Origin: Norana najaformis
Taxonomy: Eukaryota > Annelida > Clitellata > Crassiclitellata > Hormogastridae
Direction: 5' to 3'
Length of the DNA: 64,000 nucleotides
NCBI GenBank assembly: GCA_964023275.1
Contig: OZ029927.1
Coordinates: forward strand, 4,945,715-5,009,714
Shown in pieces: positions 55,211 through 64,000 of the stretch (position 1 is the first letter of the stretch; every line of letters begins with the position of its first letter). The translations under genes and the position numbers were made by a program. A model generated the notes under the pieces. The model saw only the letters and a program-made list of their open reading frames with translations, was not told where the DNA came from and did not search any database.

Positions 55211-55767
55211 AGGTTTAGTCATGCCTAGGCCCATCAAATGGTTCGTGTTGTGGCTTCCACTGCGAGTCATGAGTAGATTCAGTTTAGGTCTGTTGTGGTC
55301 AGTAGTCTGTTAGCATCGCTCACCTCTTATTCTGATAATTTAATTCAGGTTAGGTATGATGCAGATATTGGGCACCTGACATTGCCTTCGGTCCGTCGCT
55401 GTGGTTATGCGCCAGTTCAGTTCACGTAATGGCTTCTTTTGACGTCATTTCGCCGTTTCCATCTATTATTTATCATTTATTTTCCTGGAACGGGTTGGCC
55501 TGTTGAGCGCCCTGTATGTAAACGCACGCATCCCAACACCGAGCCTTTGTTCCTTCGCTTGGGTTTCACCGGTCCAATTTTTTCTGAAAGTCTGGAAATC
55601 GAGTTGAGAAATCGAGTACAGATGCAACCGCAGATACAACGTCGTGTATGATCTAATTTTGCGATGTATGTGCTCAGTTTAGTCACAAACAAAGTGAAAA
55701 TTGTAATAAGCAGCAGGTAGTACTTGATCATATTATACCCATATGTAGAATGTACACGTCTTTTTCT

Positions 55768-55990
55768 AGCGACCGTATGGCCTCGACCCTGCTCAGTTTC
55801 CATGAATTAATCGGGTGAGATCCTTCACCACCGCTGCACGTTTGATTGGGCGCCACGCCATTTAAGGTTCCCGTATACGGACCGTGCTAGCCCAAGATTA
55901 AAATCTCTGAAATAAGCCACGACCGGGACGCGAACCGGCATCCTCGCGCTCAGAGGCGCTTTGACGTACGCTTGTAGCTAACCATGCAAG
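55768..55990 (-). mobile_element. SINE-3, best copy
   Basis: On the minus strand the head reads CATGGTTAGCTACAAGCG (A-box region) then GGATGCCGGTTCGCGTCCCG (B box), followed by the family body ending GGTCGCTA. About 230 bp shared with 24955-25190. Confidence 0.8.
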
Positions 55991-56154
55991 TTTTAGCTTT
56001 CTTCGATATTGTACTTTAGTGGACCGTGGGAAAAACAAATGTTTTTGAGGGTGTGCAGTCTTTGATGGCTGCTAATAAACTCATGCATTACACCGTAAAC
56101 TGAATTTCGACTATGGGGCACTCTGCAGCAGCTGCAAAAGTTTGAATGAATGAA

Positions 56155-56900
56155 ATCTTTAACATTGGGTGACTCGTTTATTTAGTTGGCTGATACTGAT
56201 TATAAATGTAACTCGAATGTTATTTTTGATTCTGCTGTCTTTCACCAACTATGTAAATGGTATTTGTAAATCGTCATAGGGATACGAATCAGGCGTTTTT
56301 CCCTATGTCTTCAAGAATATCTCTGGCAAATGAATTGGTCTCCAGTCGCCTGTGTATTACTGTAACTCGTTCTTAGTGGTGTTGTTACAATGCCAAACAT
56401 GCAGAGACTGTAGTGAGTTCAGAACTCTTTGGCTAGAGCCATAACTATTGCGTCAAATTATGAGCACTTGACCCCTGTTCGTAAATCCCTGCATTGGCTT
56501 CCTGATCAACAAGGATTCGTTTCCAATTGAGGCTAATAGTTTTTAAGGCATTTAAACTAGCCAATCACATTACTTAAAATCAATTCTCATACCCCAGACC
56601 TATCATTATTTATCCAAGTCATCTGATTATCTCTTTTTGTGCCAAAAGCTATAACTGTGCTTGATGAATGGGCTTTTTCGGTTGCTGTACCTAAATTTTG
56701 GGACTTTCTCACTGAATTTATCGTTTCGGTCGAAGCTTAAGACTTATATTTGCCAGTTGTCGTATCCGCCATAGGCTGCCTCTCTGATTCAGTGGACTGA
56801 CTCTCTGAACATTGACCTGACTGCGGTTGAATTTGGTGCGCCATCGGTTGTTGCCTTGTGCATTAGACACTGGCACAATAGAATTAATTAATAATATTGA
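56155..56900 (+). mobile_element. LINE-C, degenerate, longest 3' region
   Basis: Aligns with 62460-62800 (ACTATGTAAATGG.ATTTGTAA, ATTGGTCTCCA.TCGCCT, CCATAGGCTGCCTCTCTG, TGTGCATTAGACACTGGC). It keeps about 380 bp, including an LHWLPDQQ-like block, that the 61.8-kb copy has lost. Confidence 0.8.
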
Positions 56901-57061
56901 GTGAAAGAGCCATCCAGAGAAAGCTCAAGATCAAAACATCGCCGGAAACTAAGCGATTGGAAACAGAATTCACTACAACTGTTCAGTGTTTAAGTTTTAA
57001 TCTCGTATGTCAGCATTTTCATCCTACCGCATATGTCTGAAATCTATTTATGTGCATATGA

Positions 57062-57190
57062 GTTTATGTATGTATGTATGCATGCATATATAGGTATGCA
57101 TGTAAGTATGCATGTACTTATACATGCATGTATGCATGCATGTAAGTATGTACGTTTGTATGTATGTGGGCTATGTATGTTTGTATGGAC
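57062..57190. repeat. ATGT/ATGC microsatellite
   Basis: Imperfect TATG/CATG repeats. Confidence 0.9.
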
Positions 57191-57195
57191 ATTTC

Positions 57196-57245
57196 ATGCT
57201 TAGTCATTAGACACTGACGCTAAATAAATGCGGAAATAACAATAA
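57196..57245 (+). mobile_element. SINE-1 3' tail fragment
   Basis: TAGTCATTAGACACTGACGC then TAAATAAATGCGGAAATAAC, matching the last 50 bp of SINE-1. Confidence 0.7.
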
Positions 57246-57249
57246 CACG

Positions 57250-58515
57250 TGTCTGTTATATTGATCGCTTATAGTCGGCTGAAGTGTCGTCGGTCGCTAT
57301 TTTCTTTTAGTTCGAATTCGACGCATAGGATCGTTATTTTAAAGCCCTGCGTCCAAGTCTGCGTTTTACGACTTAGTCTCGAGTTTTCCGCAGGTTTTAT
57401 TCGGTTAAAAACGATGTTCAGACCTCAACGGCTACGGCCAGGATGAACCACGGATCAGACGTCAAAGCTCAATGTAGTCTAAACGCGTCATCGAAAGACC
57501 CTTTAGGACAATGCTGGTCAGCATCGACTGACAGGTTTCGGCGAGGTTCTTGTCAATCGGCTTCCTACGAATTCGTCTGACAACACAAACCCTGAAGCGT
57601 TGAGGCCACTGTATGCTCTAAACTATTAACGTTAGAGTTAATCGGACGGTAAGCGTCATCCACCGTTTGCTGAAAGAGCTTCAGTCTGTCTTTCATCTTC
57701 GGCCCAATCCGAAGACAGTCGGCTACTTCTGTTACAACGAATATGAGTCAACTGGTCGGTCTCTACAGTGTCATGGTTGCGACTGACGGCCAGATCATCA
57801 CACAAACCTGTTCTACCATAGCTCTAGCAAGAAAAGCGAGAAAGTGTTTAAAAGGCGCCTATTTAAGCTCCAAGATACGCGTATGTATCCTGGCACTTGA
57901 ATAGGAGCCTGTATATTTGTATGTATGTACGTAGGTATGAATGTATGTATGTAGGTATGTATGTAGCATATAGTTTGCTGGAGAAAAGACAATATCTTTG
58001 ACTTTCTTGTAGTTCATTTAAATCAAAACAGTTTAATGATGAAAGTACTTATATCGTCTACATGCAGTTTCTATAAGCACAAATCTTTAAATTGCTACCG
58101 CAAACTGTAATCAACAACATTTCTAACTCAAGCAATGAACTGAGTACACGACGAACTACCTATATGACATCTGTTCACATATCCATCTTCAAGGAATTTG
58201 CAGGCGCGTTATATAGGTTTTAACCTGCTGCCTTAGCAAACAAATCTGGACAAGAATATGATTTATCGCTGACCTCAGTCAATTCGCGCGAACGCCCACC
58301 AATCATAGGCGCCAATATAACAAGAATAACTGCTAAAGCCTTAGCGCAGGAAGCCCGCCAGCCAAACAAGTCAACAACCCGATGATTCAACGACGTCGCG
58401 TCACGGAAAATTTCGATACAAACGCGCGCTCGAAACTTGTTGACTCTTAAGCGCATAAATTACGCTAACCTGATGTCTTTATGTATGTGTACACGCATGT
58501 CTCAATGGTACTTCC
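57250..58515. other. Unassigned DNA with a short ATGT run
   Basis: An ATGT repeat lies at about 57918-57966. A CpG-containing patch near 58270-58440 has two CCAAT boxes. No coding exon. Confidence 0.5.
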
Positions 58516-58519
58516 AACC

Positions 58520-58850
58520 TGACAACACAAGACCACGATCAAACAGAACATTTTTCAAGTGCTTATTGAAAAAAGGCAAAGAAAGACCAAGGCAGTCATG
58601 TCGTACGTCATTAGGCAACTTATTTCAGGAAGTTGGACCGATCACTGCGCCGTGGAACTTCGGTTCTGAGACGACCAGGTCCCTTGAGCAGCAGGGCGAA
58701 GGGATCTGCGGCCAGAGATAGATGAGACCAAGACACATAGCTCCCTAAGATAAGATACAGCACAGCCAGCAAGACAGTGTGTTGTTGCATGGGTAACTAG
58801 TTCAGTTCCTCCCACATGAAGCTGTATATAAATATGTATATATATATATA
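58520..58850 (-). mobile_element. LINE-E fragment
   Basis: Same order of blocks as 39245-39700: CTGACAACACAAGACCA, TTTTTCAAGTGCTTA, ATTAGGCAACTTATTTCA, GGGATCTGCGGCC, ACACATAG.TCCCTAAGAT. Confidence 0.75.
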
Positions 58851-58856
58851 TATATG
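58836..58856. repeat. TA microsatellite
   Basis: About ten TA units at the edge of the LINE-E fragment. Confidence 0.9.
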
Positions 58857-59394
58857 CTCAAACTTAGGTATGACACAAGTCAGCTGAGCCGCAGCAGTTG
58901 TAACAGATTGCAGCTGCTTAATGCTGAAAAGAGTAAGGTCTGCATACAGAAGACAGCATTGCCCTATTCAACCCCAGTAGTACATATGAATGCGTGTAAC
59001 AGGGTCTACGGCGGCTTCATCTGTAAGCGAACGGCGTATTAAGTGAATATGGCATAATGCCATAGTTGGTAGAAGTACTTTCGTCATAGAGTCTTCCTTT
59101 GCTTAGAGAAGATCACAGTAATGAAGAAAGAGACACCAGGACGGCAATCTAGGCATATCGATTTTAGAGATATGCCCATGGCCAGAAGGAGCCAGATGAA
59201 CTGGGTATACTCCCCGGGTTCAGCCGAATGTGGTTGGATGATATCCAGGCGCCAAGCATCTCCGAAGTCTCAAGCATTTTCTCCACTAAAGAGATTGTTA
59301 GACAATAGACATATGCACCAATGTCATCGGCATAATTACAAACTCAACGAAGAAAGGACCAGACTTAAGTGTTCAGTGTATAGGATAATTAATA

Positions 59395-59765
59395 ATTAAT
59401 AACTTCTATCGCGCCACTGTCTAATGCACAAGGCATCAACTGATGGTGCACCAAAACCAACCGGCAATCAGGTCAATATCTAGAAGATTAGTCCACTAAG
59501 ACACAGAGGCAGTCTATGGTGGATAAGCAACCTGAAAAGGTGATTCTTAAGTTGAGGAGAAGGAGCAGGGCCCAAAGATGGAGCCCTGTGAGGTATCGAG
59601 TGAGACCAAGGGACATCGCACCATGTAGAATCAAATTCCGCTCTCTGAGTACGCGGCCAACGACACCAAACGACGTTTTGAAGCGCTCTGAAAGACTGCC
59701 ATAGTCGAAGTTGTCGAATGGAGTCCTACCTGGCGTGGAAAGGACGTGGGAGAAGGGTTACATGT
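59395..59765 (-). mobile_element. LINE-C, internally deleted copy
   Basis: On the minus strand: SLSERFKTSFGVVGRVL, then a frameshifted GVPQGSILGP-like block (CTCACAGGGCTCCATCTTTG), then a jump to TATCCACCATAGACTGCCTC and the 3' end TGATGCCTTGTGCATTAGAC. The jump lands at the same CCACCATAG point as in the 62.7-kb copy. Confidence 0.75.
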
Positions 59766-59979
59766 TCCTCGTAAACAGCCGCAACAATATATGAGCAAAA
59801 GTGTGTGTGGCTTAGAAGAGACGGTGAGGTGTGAAACTCTCTGCGTCCCAACTGTTATTTAGGTAGGATGGAGTTTGCCTTCAGATAACATCTGAGCTGC
59901 ATCGATACATATTTCTCAACTATTTTAGACGAGAAAGATAAATAATTAATTAGTGCGATATAAAAGTCTTAATAATGAT

Positions 59980-60108
59980 GATGCTGATGCTGATGATAGT
60001 AATAATAATATGAAATAAGAAATAATAGGAAAAATAGAAGTAGCAGCAGCAGTGGTAGTGGTAGTAGTGGTATTGGTAGTAGTAGTGGTAGTAGTAGTAG
60101 TAGTAGTA

Positions 60109-60177
<69 letters not shown>

Positions 60178-60190
60178 GTTATTGTTAAAA
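59980..60190. repeat. Compound microsatellite, AAT run followed by ATT run
   Basis: GAT, GTA/GTG and then about ten AAT followed by about thirteen ATT units (60109-60176), a self-complementary structure. Confidence 0.95.
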
Positions 60191-60831
60191 TAAACGTTGA
60201 ACACTACTCATATTCAAGAATGCGCGTGAAGAAATAGTCCGTAACCGTAATCCTGAACGACCGAGCGGAATTCAAGAAACTGTGCGTCGATTCGAATGCG
60301 AACAAGTAACTGAACGCAGAAGATCCACCTAGCGATGCAAAGACGTATTACAGGCGCCTCATGTTGACGGAATGCTCTCAACGAACGCCGCCGGGTTGAG
60401 TCATGGTAGAAACGCATCAATGAAGAAGTATAGCCGACTGAAGAGGTATAAGCAGACCGTCTTACAAACTACATTGTTTATTGAATTGCAATATCTAGCG
60501 GACATTTCGTACTCTGAAAGACGAGGAGGATGGAGTGGCACCCGAAGGTTCTCGAAAGTTGACCCGTAGCAGAGATCGACCGGTTTAATGGCAGTTCCAC
60601 CTATGACGTCCGAAGAGTTTGACGATTGCCAACTTTTCGATCACCTTTCCACGCTGCCCACCAGATCGATAATTGTCGATTTATTTTTAGCCCTCAACTT
60701 AGGCGTTGATCTGAATGGTTGGGCGCGTGCGTGGGTGGCAGCAAAATAATATCGATCTTTTGTTCATTGAGACTCTGCTGCGGCGTTGAGGCAAGCACAG
60801 CCAGTGGGTTCCTGGCTTCCTGGCTCCCTCC

Positions 60832-60832
60832 A

Positions 60833-60863
<31 letters not shown>
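60832..60863. repeat. CCG trinucleotide repeat
   Basis: About ten perfect CCG units. Confidence 0.97.
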
Positions 60864-60865
<2 letters not shown>

Positions 60866-61295
60866 GTCTCCTCAAGCCTCGTCCGTAGACTGATAGCTCT
60901 ATTTTAAGCCACGGCCTAAGTTCGGCTGGATTCCGCTGCCGCAATTATCCTCTAACAGAAATCAATACACGGCCGCTGCCGGACTATTTTTAGTAACGCT
61001 GATCTAAAAACGGAGCCTGGCTACGACCTTAGCATATATTTATACACATGCACAGATGCCATATATACATGGACCTTTCGCATCATATGTATACACGTTG
61101 CATGGTTGCCTGCTGCGTCCAAGCCCATCATCTGATCAATATGTTAGCTGCTTCCGGTTTATGTAATTGCTCCTAGCGCCATCTTTCGAATGATTGCTAT
61201 GTCTTTATTGAAGCTGTGAACGAAAGGAATAGGTGTTTATCGGAAACCAGTCAGCTGCTGAAGCTAGGGCTGCCGAGGCTAGTGTTGGCAAGGTA

Positions 61296-61296
<1 letters not shown>

Positions 61297-61352
<56 letters not shown>
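61297..61352. repeat. CTG trinucleotide repeat
   Basis: About eighteen CTG units with two TTG interruptions. Confidence 0.97.
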
Positions 61353-61774
61353 TCAGTAAAGCAAGTATAGCCTACATCGTAAGGTTGGTGATCAAGCATT
61401 TACTACCTCGACTCAGAGGATCAGTCCAGACGACATAGAATCCTTTACCTCACGTGCATATCATTCGGACCACCATCTGAACAGCCGTTCATTAAAGCCT
61501 CCTTTCGGTTGCGTAGGTTTGTTAACTTTCTATGGATCAGTTGAGATTCGAACCATGGCAGGGTTCGAACCCCAATGACGCGGTTGCCAAAAGCCAACGT
61601 CGTTAGTCTCTGTGGTTGTCCATGTAGCTTTTCATTTACGGGGCTTAGGCCTACTACATGTAATACAAACCACTTGAAACCCAGGTTATGTTAGGCTGTG
61701 TGTGTGTCGGAAGATTTACTGAATTCACGAACATAAAGTGAGTGTTTGGCATAGGATTATTTCTTAAGTGACCT

Positions 61775-62707
61775 GTCTAATTACAGACCCATCTCAACTT
61801 TGAATTTTATATGTAAAATTCTTGAACGGGTAGTTTTGAATCGTATGCAAGCACATCTTTCTTCCAATCCACTAATTTCTCCATTTCAGTCTGCATACCG
61901 TAAGTTTCATTCAACAGAATCTGCCCTGCTTGCTGTTCATCATATGTTCCATGGATAAGGGTAAGGTGACAGCATTTGTTCTCCTTGATTTGTCTGCTGC
62001 CTTTGATACTGTCGACCACTCTCTCCTTTTGCATCGTCTTCAGCACTGGTTTGGGGTTTCTGGTCCTGCCCTACACTGGTTTGCTACTTACCTCAGCCCT
62101 CGCACTCAATCTGTATATTTAAATGGACATTATTCAACTAGTGCCTCGTTGACTTGTGGCGTTCCGCAGGGTTCTGTACTTGGTCCTCCTTTGTTTACAT
62201 TATACACCACACTTCTTGGTACTAGACAATCATTCACTGGGATAACATTTCTGTGCTGTGGATACCGAAATCTACATCTCATTTGACAGGGTAACTTGTC
62301 ATTCCTCTGTGCAGCTGTTGTCTGATGCCGTTGAAGAGCTGCAGTCTTGGATGGCAGCAAATAAACTTCTCCTTAACCCCTCGAAGACTGAATTTCTACT
62401 ACTTGGCGCTCCTCAGCAACTTAAGAAGTTCGAATGGCTTAAATCCGTAAAACTAGGTGATTCATTCATTCAGTTGACTGATACTGCTCGTGACTTGGGT
62501 GTTGTTTTTCATTCTACCATGTCTCTCACAAACTATGTAAATGGCATTTGTAAGTCCTCATGCATGTTTATTCGTGACATACGCAGCATTAGGCATTATG
62601 TCCCCACGTCTTCCAGAATATCCTTAGCTAACGCATTGGTCTCCACTCGCCTTGACTATTGTAACTTGCTTATCCACCATAGGCTGCCTCTCTGTCGTGC
62701 GGACTGA
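61775..62707 (+). pseudogene. LINE-C reverse transcriptase, broken
   Basis: Shows FQSAYRKFHSTESALL, LLDLSAAFDTVDHSLL, RTQSVYLNGH and GVPQGSVLGPPLF, then a frameshift, then EELQSWMAANKLLLNPSKTE and LGVVFHSTMS. Frameshifts lie near 61950 and between 62200 and 62258. The catalytic YADD position (62252-62263) reads Cys-Ala-Val-Asp, so the active site is lost. Confidence 0.85.
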
Positions 62708-62830
62708 CCTTCTGGATATCGACCTGATTGTGGCTTGGTTTTGGTGTGCCATCGGTTGATGCCTTGTGCATTAGACACCGGCGCATTAGAAGTTGCTAAT
62801 TATTATACTATTATTATTATTAAACATGGT
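61775..62830 (+). mobile_element. LINE-C, 5'-truncated, internally deleted
   Basis: Begins with LSNYRPISTLNF-type coding near 61770 and ends with TGTGCATTAGACACCGGCGC and an ATT-type tail (about 62800-62821). Compared with 56155-56900 it lacks about 380 bp between the CTTGACTATTGTAACTTGCT and CCATAGGCTGCCTCTC points. Confidence 0.88.
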
Positions 62831-63199
62831 GCTTGAGCAACGTAACACAGAGGAATTCTACGACAAAGCAACCTCGGGACGCGTCAGGAATTCTATAAAA
62901 GTACGTACGTACACACGACACTGTGAATTTAAGCAGTCCCAATTAATATTTGGATCGTGATTGGCCATAGAAATCCACGTCATTTGGCGCCAGCTCAACA
63001 CTCCATCCTTTAGGTGTCGGAATATGCGTACCGATGTAAGTTGGGAGGTGTAGAAAGATGTCGTGTCGTTAGTTGTTGTGGTCGTGTTAGCGACGATTAA
63101 CCCCAGCCGAATGATTCCTCGACCTGAGGACTAAGCTTCTAGTTCTGTGGAGTTTCGATAAAGACCTATAGATAAATGTGTTTCAGGTATCTGCATGGG

Positions 63200-63325
63200 G
63201 TTCTCACTGCATGGTTCTGTTCAATGGCGTGTGATGTTGGAATGCAGTTTGCTTAGAAGTGACCTATTGATGTCTTCTGCGTTATGATAATGGCGCTATA
63301 GAAGTTTCCAGATTAGATTAGATCA
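63200..63325 (+). mobile_element. 3' end of the AGATT-tailed LINE
   Basis: GATGTCTTCTGCGTTATGAT, GGCGCTATAGAAGTTTCC and AGATTAGATTAGAT match the end at 22990-23068. Confidence 0.75.
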
Positions 63326-63329
63326 GAAT

Positions 63330-64000
63330 ATTTTATGATTGATTTTCGAATTACAGTTAGCTTATACGAAGGCGCCGGCGTCATTCACTGGCTTAGAGTT
63401 GTCGACAATGTCTGGCTGGAATGTATGAAGTACAAGTTTTATAGCATGAAGTGACGAATAGTCCTGGACAATTTGTGTATTGCCCCGTTTTAAAATGATT
63501 GTTGTTAGTCTGTCCACAGGGGGACTATGATGTCGTTCACTGAATGTGGAGCAGGAGGCCAGATCGTGTACCTAACGTGCAATTATGGACGAAGCTGCTT
63601 CAAATAAGAAAACAAGAATTTCAAAAATTATTCAGGAATAAGAGTTGGCGCAAAACCATAAAAATACACGAGTTGGTCTAATTTTTAGGTCTGTAGTCTA
63701 TTTGATACAGCTTTATAAGACATTCCAATAGATGTTTTTTCTTCATTTCATCCGGAACTTCTGTCATCTCTAGCTCTGTTTCAAGATTGGCGTCTTATTA
63801 TTACCTCATCATAGTCGTCGTCGTCATCTTCATCATCATTTACATTATTATTATTATGACCTAAAGGATAAAATCCAGATAAAATGGCGAAAACTATTCG
63901 GTGCAAGGCAGAATGCATCTGATGTGTGGCTCGGCTGCGAACGGACCCCAGAACGCGATCGCTTTGAACCGTTGGATTGTTGTGGCCAACCTCAGAAATA
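63330..64000. other. Unassigned DNA
   Basis: Short CATCATC/ATT patches near 63800-63860. No other feature. Confidence 0.5.

Larger units (their letters stand above)
60240..61770. other. Unassigned DNA with CCG and CTG repeats
   Basis: No exon recognised. Includes MEF2-type CTATTTTTAG (60984-60993) and TTATTTTTAG (about 60681), and near 61560-61575 a B-box-like GGTTCGAACCC on the minus strand that may belong to an unassigned tRNA-derived repeat. Confidence 0.4.

Noticed and set aside
58220-58456. A 78-codon minus-strand frame with a possible hydrophobic segment.
   Set aside because: No family recognised, no splice or promoter context; a chance frame cannot be excluded.
61555-61615. Possible tRNA gene on the minus strand (B box GGTTCGAACCC).
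   Set aside because: I could not fold a full cloverleaf; more likely the head of an unassigned SINE.

Overview
The window looks like nuclear DNA from an animal, most likely an invertebrate. It has spliced genes with large introns and canonical GT..AG borders. Between the genes lie many decayed non-LTR retrotransposons (LINEs), several tRNA-derived SINE-like families, microsatellites and a minisatellite. I cannot fix the phylum from the sequence; a marine invertebrate such as a mollusc or a deuterostome is a guess. No prokaryotic operon, CRISPR array or intact virus is visible.

Two genes can be rebuilt exon by exon, both on the minus strand. (1) 20949 down to 184, running off the left edge: the first seven coding exons (about 275 codons) of a PLP-dependent class-III aminotransferase-fold enzyme of the ETNPPL/PHYKPL family. 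All six complete splice junctions keep the frame. Intron 1 is about 10.4 kb and holds a 19-copy array of an 82-bp unit. The catalytic lysine lies beyond the window. (2) 47296 down to 37846: a complete five-exon gene model for a 656-residue protein with four double-stranded-RNA-binding domains and a Gly/Arg/Asn-rich tail, but no deaminase, DZF, helicase or nuclease domain. Its intron 2 contains a perfect 26-bp inverted repeat with an 8-nt loop.

The rest is mobile-element ground. 21-36 kb holds LINE fragments (several 3' families told apart by their tails), remnants of a LINE ORF1 and endonuclease with a SINE between them, a LINE reverse transcriptase with one nonsense codon (26.5-28.0 kb), an inverted SINE pair (31.2-32.0 kb) and a broken copy of a transposon-associated ORF (34.9-35.5 kb). 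47.4-64 kb holds further LINE and SINE copies, long polypurine/polypyrimidine tracts, a 20-bp GC-rich tandem repeat (50.6 kb) and a CpG-rich stretch with two CRE sites, a CCAAT box and an octamer (51.6-52.4 kb), which could be the promoter of an unseen transcript.

The two genes have no obvious shared pathway: one is an amino-phospholipid or hydroxylysine breakdown enzyme, the other an RNA-binding protein. Inverted repeats in and near the RNA-binding gene are possible dsRNA sources, but any link to its protein is inference.
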